Shown in pieces: positions 26,776 through 36,874 of a DNA stretch of 64,000 nucleotides (the stretch's first letter is position 1; each line of letters starts with the position of its first letter). The stretch comes from Christiangramia forsetii KT0803 (lineage in GTDB: Bacteria; Bacteroidota; Bacteroidia; Flavobacteriales; Flavobacteriaceae), in assembly GCF_000060345.1 (NCBI RefSeq), contig NC_008571.1:2046001-2110000 (forward strand), written 5' to 3'. The position numbers and the translations under genes are program-made. Under the pieces are notes generated by a model. The model was not told the DNA's origin. It saw nothing but the letters and a program-made list of their open reading frames with translations, and searched no databases.

Positions 26776-28779
26776 ATGGAAATACCTATTCTACAGGACA
26801 TAGTTATTATTTTAGGATTATCTATAGTTATCATTTTAGTTTTTCAAAAATTAAAACTGCCGGCGATTCTGGGCTTCCTCATCGCAGGAATAATTGCAGG
26901 TCCTCATGCTTTTAATTTAATAAGCTCCCAACATGAAGTGGAATTACTTTCTGAAATTGGAATTATCTTTTTACTCTTTGTTATTGGAATAGAATTATCA
27001 CTAAAAGGGCTGGCCGCCATAAAAAAAATCATCTTCATTGGTGGTAGTTTGCAAGTAGGTGGCACCATTGCAATTACCGCGGCCATCTCCTATTTTATAG
27101 GTTTACCTTTAAATACTTCCATATTTCTTGGTTTCCTTTTTAGCTTAAGTAGTACAGCAATTGTTTTAAAATTACTTCAGGAGAAAGGTGAAATTTCCAC
27201 ACCTCATGGTAAAATAGGCCTTGGAATATTGATATTTCAGGATATTATCGTAGTGCCTATGATGTTGTTTACTCCGCTTCTTGCAGGAGAAACTCCTAAT
27301 ATAGTATCTACGATCATCATCATGGTATTAAAGATATTACTCGTGCTTATGATTGTTTATATTCTTGCTCGGTTTGTGGTACCAAAGGTTTTCGGCTGGG
27401 TTGTAAAAACAAAAAATAAGGAGTTATTCATTCTAACGGTGGTAGTATTTTGTTTTAGTGTTGCCTGGCTTACCTCCACCGTTGGATTATCATTGGCTCT
27501 AGGCGCTTTTTTCGCCGGACTTATTATTTCTGAATCAGACTATAGCCATCAGGCAACTGCAAACGTGCTGCCGTTTAGGGAAATTTTTATCAGTTTCTTC
27601 TTTATCTCTGTAGGAACCCTGCTGAACCTGGAGTTTTTCTTTAACAATTTATTGAATATCTTCCTGCTGGTAATTGGAGTGATCTTCTTAAAAATGCTGG
27701 TAGTTGGTCTCACGGTTCTAATTTTAAAATATCCCGTACGGACTATTTTTCTATCCTTATTCAGTCTTTTTCAGGTTGGAGAATTTGCGTTGTTACTTTC
27801 AGGAGTAGGAAAAGACAATGGCATTATTCCTGAAAATATTTATCAGTACTTCCTGGCGATATCAATTATAACGATTGGTGTTACGCCATTTTTAATTGCT
27901 TCAGCTCCAAGAATTACCTATGCAATTCTTAAAGCTCCCATTCCTGCTTCCGTTAGAAAACGTCTTGAAAACATCAAGCGAAGTACTAAAGCTGAAGAGG
28001 AGTTTTCAGAAGAAAACCTACATGATCATTTGGTTCTTATAGGTTATGGTATTAACGGTTCTAATATCTCAAAAGCGGCGAAAAAGGCCGAAATCCCTTA
28101 CGTAATCATTGATGCTAATCCAGAATCTTTTGAGAAAGCAAAAGAAAATAAGGAGCCCATTATTTTTGGAGATGCTACCAACGATACCATCTTAAAGCAT
28201 GCACATGTTCAGGAAGCAAGGGTTATCGTAATTGCAATTTCAGATCCCGGAGCGACAAAAAAAATGCTGATGAGTATTAGACAGTTTACCCAAACTGCGA
28301 CAATTATTGTAAGAACAAAGTATGTTAAGGAAATGGAAGATGTAATCCGGCTTGGTGCAGATGAAGTTATTCCGGAAGAATTTGAAACTTCTATTGAAAT
28401 TTTCACAAGGGTTTTAAAAAAGTACCTGGTTCCATTTGATGAAATTCAGGAATTTATCAACCAGATTCGTTCTTCAGATTATGAGATGCTTACTTCCATG
28501 AAGAAGAGTCCGCACTCCCCTGCTCTGCAACATTTAAATATTCCGAATAGAGAGATCGTAACGCTTAAAGTTAAAAAAGACAATCATCAAATTGTAGGTA
28601 AAACCATCGAGGATTCGGGCATTGGAAAGAATTATCGGGTCACCTTACTGGCTATTCAACGAGATAGAAGATATCTTACTGAAATCTCTCCTGAGACTAT
28701 CATTCATCAGGGAGATCTGCTATACTTATTCGGTCATCCAAATAACATTAACCATTTAAATAATCTGCTTTCCTTTTAA
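26776..28779 (+). CDS. Kef-type monovalent cation:proton antiporter (CPA2) with RCK domains
   Basis: The N-terminal 380 residues form about 12 membrane helices of the CPA2 family, with 'LPAILGFLIAGIIAGPH' near the N-terminus and 'LFQVGEFALLLSG' typical of KefB/C. A cytoplasmic TrkA_N/RCK domain begins at about residue 418 ('VLIGYGINGSNIS', a nucleotide-binding Rossmann motif) and a TrkA_C domain lies at about 585-665. The length of 667 is normal. It would exchange K+ or Na+ for H+ under nucleotide control. It is followed after 47 bp by the UbiB-like gene, possibly one transcript. Confidence 0.92.
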   Translation: MEIPILQDIVIILGLSIVIILVFQKLKLPAILGFLIAGIIAGPHAFNLISSQHEVELLSEIGIIFLLFVIGIELSLKGLAAIKKIIFIGGSLQVGGTIAITAAISYFIGLPLNTSIFLGFLFSLSSTAIVLKLLQEKGEISTPHGKIGLGILIFQDIIVVPMMLFTPLLAGETPNIVSTIIIMVLKILLVLMIVYILARFVVPKVFGWVVKTKNKELFILTVVVFCFSVAWLTSTVGLSLALGAFFAGLIISESDYSHQATANVLPFREIFISFFFISVGTLLNLEFFFNNLLNIFLLVIGVIFLKMLVVGLTVLILKYPVRTIFLSLFSLFQVGEFALLLSGVGKDNGIIPENIYQYFLAISIITIGVTPFLIASAPRITYAILKAPIPASVRKRLENIKRSTKAEEEFSEENLHDHLVLIGYGINGSNISKAAKKAEIPYVIIDANPESFEKAKENKEPIIFGDATNDTILKHAHVQEARVIVIAISDPGATKKMLMSIRQFTQTATIIVRTKYVKEMEDVIRLGADEVIPEEFETSIEIFTRVLKKYLVPFDEIQEFINQIRSSDYEMLTSMKKSPHSPALQHLNIPNREIVTLKVKKDNHQIVGKTIEDSGIGKNYRVTLLAIQRDRRYLTEISPETIIHQGDLLYLFGHPNNINHLNNLLSF

Positions 28780-28826
28780 TCTCGCTTAATTTTATAAATT
28801 TAGGCACCTAACAATTTACGCCATTA

Positions 28827-30497
28827 ATGAGCAATACGCCAGATAAGATCAAGAGGTATTATAAATTCATTCATTTTATGCTTAAATACTGGAACAGCGA
28901 TTTATTTCGCCAAACCAGTGCCGCAGCATTAAATGATACACTCGAAGAAGAGGATGAAGATCATAAATTTGATCAAAGTCCTGAAGAATTGGTAGAAGAC
29001 CTCAAACAAATGGGACCTACTTATATTAAGCTGGGACAGTTACTTTCTACAAGACCCGATTTGTTACCAGATAATTACCTGAAAGCCCTGGCCAATCTTC
29101 AAGACAATGTTTCTCCGGTTCCTTTCGGGGAAATAAAGGAAATCATTGAGAAAGAACTTGGCACTAAAATTTCAAGGGCATTTAATTCTTTTGATGAAAC
29201 ACCTCTGGCGAGCGCTTCTATTGGACAGGTGCATCGCGCTGAATTGCACTCTGGCAGACCTGTAGCCGTAAAAGTTCAAAGGCCGGGTATTGCTAAGCAA
29301 TTCATGGAAGATCTGGATACGCTTGATGAACTTACTGCTTTAGCTGTAAACCATCTGGAAACTGCAAAAACTTATGCTATTGATGAAGTTTTTGCGGAAT
29401 TAAGGCGGATTTTAATCAATGAACTGGACTACAATAAAGAGGCGCAAAACCTAAAAACTTTAAAAAGAAATCTTCAGCAATTCGAACATTTAATTATTCC
29501 GGCTCCGGTAGATGATTACAGTTCTACCAGAGTTTTAACTATGGAATTTGTAAGCGGAAAGAAGATCACATCTCTTTCCCCATTACGCCAAATGGAAAAT
29601 GATTTTTCTGAATTAGTTGAAGAACTCGTAGAAGCTTATTTACAGCAAATCATCAACGATGGCTTTGCTCATGCAGATCCACATCCCGGAAATATCAAAT
29701 TTACCGATGATAATAAGATCGCTCTTATAGACCTCGGGATGGTCGCCAGGTTCAGTCCTAAACTTCAGGAAAATCTTATTGAACTTCTATTAGCTATTAG
29801 TCAGAGCAACGGGGAGAAGACGGCTCATTCCCTTCTAAAAATGAGCGAACTAACAGAAGAATCTCAAAAGAAACAATTTTCAAAAACGGTGAGCGATGTG
29901 ATCATGGAAAGTGAGCACAGCCGGGCTAAAGATCTTCAAACAGGAAGAATTTTAATTCAACTAAACCGGCTAGCACTTAGTACCCACATTAAACTTCCGG
30001 TTGAAATTAATATCCTCGGAAAAATCCTATTAAATCTTGACCAGATCGTGGCGATGCTGGATCCGGAATTTGATCTGCGTGCAGCTATTCAACGTAATGT
30101 GCATGAGATTATGCGTAAGAAAATGCTCAGCGAGTTAAAACCTGAGAATTTCTTTAGTACGCTTATTGAATCCAAGCATTTTATTGAAAAGATGCCAGAA
30201 AGAATGAATCAAATTTCAGAGAATCTGGCGAACAATGAATTCAAAATAAAGATCGATGCTATTGACGAGAAAAGAGTTACCGATGGTTTTCAGAAAGTAG
30301 CAAACCGTATTACGCTAGGGCTTATTATAGCTTCCATGATCATTGGAGCCTCCATGCTTATGCAGGTGCCATCAGACTTTACGATCTTTGGCTATCCCGG
30401 CCTGGCCATGTTATTTTTCCTATTGGCTGCCGTGGGTGCAATAGTGCTTAGCTATGTGATCATATTTCGTGACGAAAACTTAAATAATAAGAACTAA
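28827..30497 (+). CDS. UbiB/ABC1/AarF-family atypical kinase
   Basis: The 556-residue protein has the ABC1 family marks: 'LKQMGPTYIKLGQLLSTRPD' (KxGQ), 'PLASASIGQVHRAEL' (the Ala-rich loop replacing the P-loop), 'VAVKVQRPGI', 'HADPHPGNI' and 'ALIDLGM' (DFG-like). Two membrane helices close the C-terminus (about 495-550). Members are ATPases assisting ubiquinone synthesis; in menaquinone-using flavobacteria the role is less certain and may concern isoprenoid-lipid handling. It lies between the antiporter and S10 peptidase genes on the same strand. Confidence 0.9.
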   Translation: MSNTPDKIKRYYKFIHFMLKYWNSDLFRQTSAAALNDTLEEEDEDHKFDQSPEELVEDLKQMGPTYIKLGQLLSTRPDLLPDNYLKALANLQDNVSPVPFGEIKEIIEKELGTKISRAFNSFDETPLASASIGQVHRAELHSGRPVAVKVQRPGIAKQFMEDLDTLDELTALAVNHLETAKTYAIDEVFAELRRILINELDYNKEAQNLKTLKRNLQQFEHLIIPAPVDDYSSTRVLTMEFVSGKKITSLSPLRQMENDFSELVEELVEAYLQQIINDGFAHADPHPGNIKFTDDNKIALIDLGMVARFSPKLQENLIELLLAISQSNGEKTAHSLLKMSELTEESQKKQFSKTVSDVIMESEHSRAKDLQTGRILIQLNRLALSTHIKLPVEINILGKILLNLDQIVAMLDPEFDLRAAIQRNVHEIMRKKMLSELKPENFFSTLIESKHFIEKMPERMNQISENLANNEFKIKIDAIDEKRVTDGFQKVANRITLGLIIASMIIGASMLMQVPSDFTIFGYPGLAMLFFLLAAVGAIVLSYVIIFRDENLNNKN

Positions 30498-30527
30498 ATT
30501 TTAAAAATTCAGAATCCATAATTTGAA

Positions 30528-32015
30528 ATGAGAAAACTTTACTTATTACTACTTCTTTTATCTATTTCCATAATTGAAGTTCAAGCACAAAAGGTTGAAA
30601 TTCCGGTAGACACAGCCGTAACCACACAGCATTCAGTAAACATTAATGGCAAATCTATAGATTATACAGCCGAAACCGGGATGATGCCACTTTGGAACAA
30701 TGATGGAAACCCTATAGCCAGTCTTTACTATACTTACTACACCAAAAAAGGTGTGAAAAATACCGAAAATCGTCCTTTAGTGATCTCCTTTAATGGCGGT
30801 CCAGGATCTGCTTCCGTTTGGATGCACATTGCTTATACGGGTCCTCGTGTTTTAAAAATAGATGATGAGGGATTCCCAATTCAGCCATATGGAATTAAGG
30901 AAAATCCACATTCCATTCTTGACGTGGCAGATATTGTCTATGTAAACCCTGTGAATACTGGCTATTCCAGACCTATTCCTGATGCTGAAGGAAAAGTTGA
31001 CAGAGAAAAATTCTTTGGGGTGCAGGCTGATATTGAATATTTGGCAGAATGGCTAAACACTTTTGTTACTCGAAAAAACAGATGGTTATCGCCAAAATAT
31101 CTTATTGGAGAAAGTTACGGTACTACCAGAGTTTCAGGTCTGGCACTGGAATTACAAAACAGCCAGTGGATGTATTTAAATGGAGTGATCCTGGTTTCTC
31201 CTACCGAGATTGGCCTGGATCGTGAAGGACCGGTAGAAATTGCCAACCGACTTCCTTATTTCGCCGCAGCTGCATGGTACCATAAAGCGCTACCTTTAGA
31301 ATTGCAAAACAAAGATCTTGATGAATTATTGCCAGAAGTGGAGAATTATGCGATCAATGAATTACTACCTGTTTTAGTAAAAGGAGGTTTTAATGAGAAT
31401 TCTAAAAGACAGGAAGTCGCTGAGAAAATGGCCTATTATTCAGGGATAAAGAAAGAGGTGATCCTTCAGAATAATCTGGAAGTACCTTTTAGATATTTCT
31501 GGAAAGAGCTATTAAGGGAAAAAGAAGGTTATACTGTAGGCCGTCTGGACTCCCGATATCGCGGACTTGATTCTAAAGATGCCGGTAATAATCCAGATTA
31601 CAACGCTGAACTAACTTCCTGGTTGCATTCGTTCACTCCGGCCATCAATTATTACCTAAGAGAAGAATTAAACTTTAAGACCGATCTTAAATACTATATG
31701 TTCGGTCCTGTTCATCCATGGGATAGAAGTGGAAATAATAGCGGCGAAAACTTAAGACAGGCAATGGCTCAAAATGCAAACCTGGACGTCTTAATTCAGT
31801 CTGGTTATTTTGATGGTGCTACCACATATTTCAATGCGAAATACTCTATGTGGCAGCTTGATCCTAGTGGGAAAATGAAAGACCGCCTTAGCTTTAAAGG
31901 TTACCGCAGCGGCCATATGATGTATCTTAGAAATGATGATCTTAAAAAAGCGAATGACGATCTAAGAGAATTTATTCAGAATAGCTTACCGGGAGAAAAT
32001 CCTGCTAAATATTAG
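30528..32015 (+). CDS. S10 family serine carboxypeptidase-like protein
   Basis: After a signal peptide (1-20, 'IIEVQAQ') the 495-residue protein shows the S10 marks 'ISFNGGPGSASVW' (oxyanion region) and 'LIGESYGTTRV' with nucleophile Ser196. The 'YVNPVNTGYS' and C-terminal 'SGYFDGATTYF' and 'YRSGHMMY' segments provide the Asp and His of the alpha/beta-hydrolase triad. Such exported carboxypeptidases trim peptides at acidic pH. It begins 30 bp after the UbiB-like gene and ends before a large inverted repeat. Confidence 0.9.
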   Translation: MRKLYLLLLLLSISIIEVQAQKVEIPVDTAVTTQHSVNINGKSIDYTAETGMMPLWNNDGNPIASLYYTYYTKKGVKNTENRPLVISFNGGPGSASVWMHIAYTGPRVLKIDDEGFPIQPYGIKENPHSILDVADIVYVNPVNTGYSRPIPDAEGKVDREKFFGVQADIEYLAEWLNTFVTRKNRWLSPKYLIGESYGTTRVSGLALELQNSQWMYLNGVILVSPTEIGLDREGPVEIANRLPYFAAAAWYHKALPLELQNKDLDELLPEVENYAINELLPVLVKGGFNENSKRQEVAEKMAYYSGIKKEVILQNNLEVPFRYFWKELLREKEGYTVGRLDSRYRGLDSKDAGNNPDYNAELTSWLHSFTPAINYYLREELNFKTDLKYYMFGPVHPWDRSGNNSGENLRQAMAQNANLDVLIQSGYFDGATTYFNAKYSMWQLDPSGKMKDRLSFKGYRSGHMMYLRNDDLKKANDDLREFIQNSLPGENPAKY

Positions 32016-32026
32016 ATCAGAAAAAA

Positions 32027-32148
32027 CTGTCTCAAAAGTTCATTTTTCGTCAAGCTGAACTTGTTTCAGCTTCTAATTAATATTGATGAGCTTTTTGTTG
32101 AGATCCTGAAATAAATTCAGGATGACGTATTTCAAACTTTTGAGACAG
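32027..32148. repeat. nested inverted repeat between convergent genes (interspersed repeat copy / terminator)
   Basis: The outer arms CTGTCTCAAAAGTT (32027-32040) and AACTTTTGAGACAG (32135-32148) are a perfect 14-bp match. Inside, two head-to-head copies of a 26-base unit occur: GTCAAGCTGAACTTGTTTCA... at 32049-32074 and, on the other strand, GTCATCCTGAATTTATTTCA... at 32127-32102. A third copy of the unit lies at 38833. The whole structure sits between the S10 peptidase and threonine synthase stops and could end both transcripts. Confidence 0.7.
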
Positions 32149-32155
32149 CTTTATT

Positions 32156-33451
32156 CTATTGTAGAAGATAATTTTTCAGCTCATCATAATTGCTGATTTG
32201 AAGGGATTTTTTTTGTTTATCCATTAAGCCTTTAATAGAATCTGGAATCTCTACCTTTTTCTTAATGGCAGCTTCTACAGTTTCTAAAAACTTCACCGGA
32301 TGTGCAGTCTCAAGGAAAGTACCGTGATATTCAGGATTACTTTCCAGGAATTTTTTCAATCCAAGATAACCAACCGCACCATGAGGATCCATCACATACT
32401 TTGTTTCTGAATACACCTCTTTAATAGCTTGTTTCGTTTTCTCATCATCAAAACTATATGCCGAAAAATGTTCTTTTAGATTAGCATGTTTGTCCTTAAA
32501 TAATTTAAGAACTCTAACAAAGTTACTAGGATCTCCTACATCCATAGCATTGGAGATAGTTTGCACACTAGGTTTCGGATTATACTCTTCAGTTTCCAGA
32601 TAATTGGTAACGGTATCATTGGCGTTGTTTGAAGCGACAAAATGATCTATGGGTAATCCCATCTCCCGAGCTAGCAAGCCAGCACAGATATTACCGAAAT
32701 TCCCGCTTGGAACCGAAAACACTAATTTTTTGTCTATTTCCTTCAACTGTTTATAAGCAAAAAAGTAATAGAACATTTGCGGTAGCCATCTCGCCACATT
32801 AATAGAATTCGCCGAGGTAAGTTTTCTATGATCTGTAATTTCAGAATCAAGAAAAGCTTTTTTTACCATCGCCTGGCAATCATCAAAATTACCATCAACT
32901 TCCAGAGCCGTAATATTTTGACCTAAAGTTGTAAGCTGTTTTTCCTGAATTTCACTCACCTTAGCTTTTGGGTACAGTATGACCACATCTATTCCTTCAA
33001 TACCAAGAAATCCGTTAGCTACTGCTCCACCGGTATCTCCTGAAGTAGCCACCAAAACAGTGATTTTTCCCAGGTTCCCTTTTTTGATAAAATACCCTAA
33101 ACTACCCGCCATAAACCTGGCTCCTACGTCTTTAAATGCAAGGGTAGGTCCATGAAAAAGTTCCAGGCTTCCAATATTCTTTTTTACATCAACAATCGGA
33201 AATTCAAAATCTACCGTTTCGTTAATAATATCTATTAACGCTGAATCTGGAATTTCATCACCTACGTATGCTTTAATTGCTTCAAAGGAAATCTCAGTTC
33301 TATCCAGATTTCCAATATTTTGAAAAAAAGAGGCAGGAAGTTTTTTAATCTTATCCGGGAAATAAAGTCCCTTGTCCGGAGCCAATCCGCGAACCACGGC
33401 ATTTTCAAAATTACTGGTATGCTCCCTGTTATTTAAGCTGAAATAGTTCAT
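32156..33451 (-). CDS. thrC: threonine synthase
   Basis: A PLP enzyme of 431 residues with the cofactor lysine K107 in 'HGPTLAFKDVGAR' and the phosphate-binding 'VATSGDTGGAVANGF'. It converts O-phosphohomoserine to threonine. The start codon overlaps the stop of thrB by 4 bp, indicating translational coupling. It is the last gene of thrA-thrB-thrC and ends just before the nested inverted repeat at 32.03-32.15 kb. Confidence 0.96.
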   Translation of the reverse strand: MNYFSLNNREHTSNFENAVVRGLAPDKGLYFPDKIKKLPASFFQNIGNLDRTEISFEAIKAYVGDEIPDSALIDIINETVDFEFPIVDVKKNIGSLELFHGPTLAFKDVGARFMAGSLGYFIKKGNLGKITVLVATSGDTGGAVANGFLGIEGIDVVILYPKAKVSEIQEKQLTTLGQNITALEVDGNFDDCQAMVKKAFLDSEITDHRKLTSANSINVARWLPQMFYYFFAYKQLKEIDKKLVFSVPSGNFGNICAGLLAREMGLPIDHFVASNNANDTVTNYLETEEYNPKPSVQTISNAMDVGDPSNFVRVLKLFKDKHANLKEHFSAYSFDDEKTKQAIKEVYSETKYVMDPHGAVGYLGLKKFLESNPEYHGTFLETAHPVKFLETVEAAIKKKVEIPDSIKGLMDKQKKSLQISNYDELKNYLLQ

Positions 33452-34368
33452 AATATTTTCACTCCTTGTTTATTGATCGATGATAAATGCAGGTCAAAAT
33501 CTATGTTTTTATCGGAATAGAATACTTCAATAGCATTTTTTACTTTTTGGGCATTCTCATCTCCTTTACACAATGCATATACTGAAGGACCAGAACCTGA
33601 AATTCCGAATCCCAAAGCTCCATTTTCAGCTACCAGTTTATCAAGCTCCTGAAAATAAGGTATTAAAATAGATCGTACCGGTTCTACAATTTCATCCTGA
33701 AGACTTCTTCCCAGCAATTCATAATCTTCGGTATAAAGTGCGCTAACCAAAGCGCCCAGATTGCCCCATTGATTAATCGCAGATTTCAGACTTACGTTTT
33801 GTTTGATAATAGATCGTGAATCTTTTGTTTTGATTTCTATCATAGGATGTAGCACCACCACTCTCAAATCTGGAGGTACAGGCAGGCTCAAAACTTCTAA
33901 AGGACAATAACTTCTTACAAGACTGAATCCCCCTAACAATGCCGGTGCGACATTATCTGCATGAGCGTTACCACTGGCAAGCAGTTCTCCCTGCATGGCA
34001 AAAGGAATAAGTTCTTTGACTTTATAAGGTTCTTCCAGCAACTTATTTACAGCGAAAACAGCTCCGGCAGAACTTGCAGCGCTACTGCCTATACCACTTC
34101 CGGGTTTGATCCTTTTTGAAATTTCAATATCAAATCCCTGATTTGAATCCAGTTTCTTAAGCAGTGCTTTTACGGCAACTCCAGCTACATTTAGATTTGT
34201 TTCCAATGGCAAATCCTGACCGGTAATCTTTGTTATGCGAACCTCATTAAGATCATTCTTTTTAATAAGCATTTCATCGCCTACAGAATCCAGGCAACAA
34301 CCTAAAACATCAAAACCGCAGGAGAGATTAGCTACCGTAGCCGGTGCAAAAATTTTTAATTCTTCCAT
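33448..34368 (-). CDS. thrB: homoserine kinase
   Basis: The 306-residue GHMP-family kinase has the ATP-binding motif 'KPGSGIGSSAASSAG' and the C-terminal 'GFGISGSGPSVYAL'. It phosphorylates homoserine. It starts two bases after thrA ends and overlaps thrC by 4 bp. The ATG at 34368 gives the family's normal N-terminus ('FAPATVANLSCGFDVLG'). Confidence 0.96.
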   Translation of the reverse strand: MEELKIFAPATVANLSCGFDVLGCCLDSVGDEMLIKKNDLNEVRITKITGQDLPLETNLNVAGVAVKALLKKLDSNQGFDIEISKRIKPGSGIGSSAASSAGAVFAVNKLLEEPYKVKELIPFAMQGELLASGNAHADNVAPALLGGFSLVRSYCPLEVLSLPVPPDLRVVVLHPMIEIKTKDSRSIIKQNVSLKSAINQWGNLGALVSALYTEDYELLGRSLQDEIVEPVRSILIPYFQELDKLVAENGALGFGISGSGPSVYALCKGDENAQKVKNAIEVFYSDKNIDFDLHLSSINKQGVKIL

Positions 34369-34370
34369 AG

Positions 34371-36818
34371 CTATTTTTTTCCGATTCTGATGATATCTGC
34401 AAATATTCCCGAAGCGGTAACTTCAGCCCCAGCTCCGGCTCCTTTTACAATAAGTGGTTGTTCAGGATATCTTTCTGTAAAAAACAGCACAATATTATCG
34501 CTTCCGCTAAGATTTGCAAATGGATGCTGAGCACCAACTTCCTGCAGTCCAACCTTTGCTTTACCATCTTCTAACTGCGCTACATATTTTAATTCAGATT
34601 TATTATTTTCAGCATTTTGATACATCTTTTTAAATTCTGCTTCATCCTGTTTTAATAACTCAAAGAATTTCTCATTGCTTTCAGAATTAAGACTTTTCTG
34701 AGACAGAAAATCATCTCTTTCAATATCTTCCAGCTCAAGTTGTAAACCACTTTCACGAGCCAGGATTAAAATTTTACGCGCAACATCTACTCCGCTAAGG
34801 TCTATTTTAGGATCAGGTTCTGTAAAACCTTCTTTCATTGCTGTTTCAACCACTTTATAAAATGGTTCTGAACCGTCATAATTATTAAAAACAAAATTTA
34901 AACTTCCAGACAGTACTGCTTGAATTTTTGTAATTCTATCACCGGATGCAACAAGGTTCTGTAACGTATCAATGATAGGCAATCCCGCTCCAACATTCGT
35001 CTCATATAAAAAAGAAGCGCCATACTCCCTGGTTAAATTTTGCAGATTTTGATAGTTCTCAAAAGCATCGGCACAGGCAATCTTATTACAGGTAACCACT
35101 GAAATTGAGTTTGCCAGATAATCTTTATACCAACCTGATATATCAGGACTCGCAGTATTATCTACAAAAATACTATTCCGGAGATTCAGCTCTTTTACTT
35201 TATCAAAGAATTTTTGCTTATCGGCTGTTTCTGCCTGAGCCAGATTTCCTTCCCAGTTTTGTAAATCTATTCCATCTTCATCAAAAAGCATTTTTCTTGA
35301 ATTGGAAAGCCCTAAAACTCTAACCTTTAACCTAAGCTTATCAAGAAGATACTGTTCCTGCTTTTTAAGTTGATCTAATAATTTTCCACCTACATTCCCA
35401 ACTCCGGTAATAAATAAATTCAATTCTTTTGAAGGCACCTCAAAGAATTGTTCATGAAGCGTATTCAGCGCTTTCACTACATCTTTTTTAGAAATTACGG
35501 CAGAGATATTCCTTTCAGAAGAACCCTGAGCAATCGCCCTAATATTGATATTATTGTTACCGAGGGCACTAAACATTTTTCCGCTAAGACCATGATGGCT
35601 TTTCATACGGTCTCCAACCAGTGCGATAATTGAGACATTATCTTCAATTTCTACAGGTTTGATCTTTTTATAGCCTATCTCAACTTCAAATGCTTCGTCC
35701 AGGGCTTCCTTAGCTTTTTCAGCTTCATCATCTTTTACTGCAATACAGATACTGTGTTCTGAAGATGCCTGGGTAATTAAAACTACATTGATATTTTCCT
35801 GAAAAAGGATCTCAAAGAATCTTTTGGAAAAGCCCGGAATACCAACCATTCCACTTCCTTCTATATTCAAAAGTTTAATCGAATCTATATGAGTAATTCC
35901 GGTAACCCATCTAAAATTTCTTTCGCTTGACTTTGAAATTAGGGTTCCCGGGTTATCTGGTTCAAAAGTATTTTTTATATATATTTCAATATTCTTATCC
36001 AGTAATGGTTGTAACGTAGGTGGATATAGCACTTTTGCTCCAAAATGAGAAAGTTCCATGGCCTCTTCATAAGAGATGTTTTTTAACGCATAAGCCTGCG
36101 GAACCAAATTCGGGTTTGCGGTAAACATGCCATTTACATCGGTATAAATTAAAACCTGATCAACTTCCAATGCTCCGGCAATAATTGCAGCGGTAAAATC
36201 TGATCCTCCACGTCCCAATGTACTTGGAACTCCCAAATCATTTTTCGCTACAAATCCAGGAACAATAAATAATTCGGACTTATTCTTTTTAAAGAATTCG
36301 GTAAGATTAAAGTTGGTTTTGGTATAATTTACCTGAACTTTTTCGTTTACGTTCTTGCACACGATAAGATCCCGAGAATCTACCCACAAACTATCTACTT
36401 TCAGGCTTTTGAAGTATTCAGAAATTATCAGCGAACTTAAAATTTCCCCGAAACCTGAAATAACATGTTTTGTTTTATCAGATAGTTCATTTAAAAGAAA
36501 AACTCCCTCATACAGGGTTTCAAGGCGATTAAACTGATTTTTTACTTTACTCAAAATTGCACTCTGAGCAGTAACCGGAATGAGCTCTTTTACTGCTTCA
36601 AAATGTCTCTTCTCATTTTTTGCCAGAATCGCTTTATAGGAGTCATCTTCTTTTTCGGCCAATTCAGCCATTAATAAAAGGTCGTTTGTAACTCCTCCAA
36701 ATGCAGAAAAGACACTTACAACAGTATCATTTTCTAGATGTTTCTGGATAGTTTTGGCTACTAGTTTTATACGTTCAGGAGTGGCTAGGGATGAACCGCC
36801 AAATTTCAGGATATGCAT
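34371..36818 (-). CDS. thrA: bifunctional aspartokinase / homoserine dehydrogenase
   Basis: An 815-residue fusion. Residues 1 to about 290 are the aspartate kinase ('MHILKFGGSSLAT', 'GRGGSDFTAAIIAGAL'), about 310-450 hold two ACT regulatory domains ('VALVGDRMKSHHGLSGKMF'), and about 460-815 are homoserine dehydrogenase ('ITGVGNVGGKLL', 'YETNVGAGLPIIDTL', 'DGSEPF...FTEPDPKIDLSG'). It catalyses the first and third steps from aspartate to threonine. ACT domains suggest allosteric threonine inhibition. Upstream lie a leader peptide and promoter described separately. Confidence 0.96.
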   Translation of the reverse strand: MHILKFGGSSLATPERIKLVAKTIQKHLENDTVVSVFSAFGGVTNDLLLMAELAEKEDDSYKAILAKNEKRHFEAVKELIPVTAQSAILSKVKNQFNRLETLYEGVFLLNELSDKTKHVISGFGEILSSLIISEYFKSLKVDSLWVDSRDLIVCKNVNEKVQVNYTKTNFNLTEFFKKNKSELFIVPGFVAKNDLGVPSTLGRGGSDFTAAIIAGALEVDQVLIYTDVNGMFTANPNLVPQAYALKNISYEEAMELSHFGAKVLYPPTLQPLLDKNIEIYIKNTFEPDNPGTLISKSSERNFRWVTGITHIDSIKLLNIEGSGMVGIPGFSKRFFEILFQENINVVLITQASSEHSICIAVKDDEAEKAKEALDEAFEVEIGYKKIKPVEIEDNVSIIALVGDRMKSHHGLSGKMFSALGNNNINIRAIAQGSSERNISAVISKKDVVKALNTLHEQFFEVPSKELNLFITGVGNVGGKLLDQLKKQEQYLLDKLRLKVRVLGLSNSRKMLFDEDGIDLQNWEGNLAQAETADKQKFFDKVKELNLRNSIFVDNTASPDISGWYKDYLANSISVVTCNKIACADAFENYQNLQNLTREYGASFLYETNVGAGLPIIDTLQNLVASGDRITKIQAVLSGSLNFVFNNYDGSEPFYKVVETAMKEGFTEPDPKIDLSGVDVARKILILARESGLQLELEDIERDDFLSQKSLNSESNEKFFELLKQDEAEFKKMYQNAENNKSELKYVAQLEDGKAKVGLQEVGAQHPFANLSGSDNIVLFFTERYPEQPLIVKGAGAGAEVTASGIFADIIRIGKK

Positions 36819-36874
36819 AACTGAAATTATTTTTAAAAATTAATAAATTAAAGATACAGGTGTACGGACGAAAG

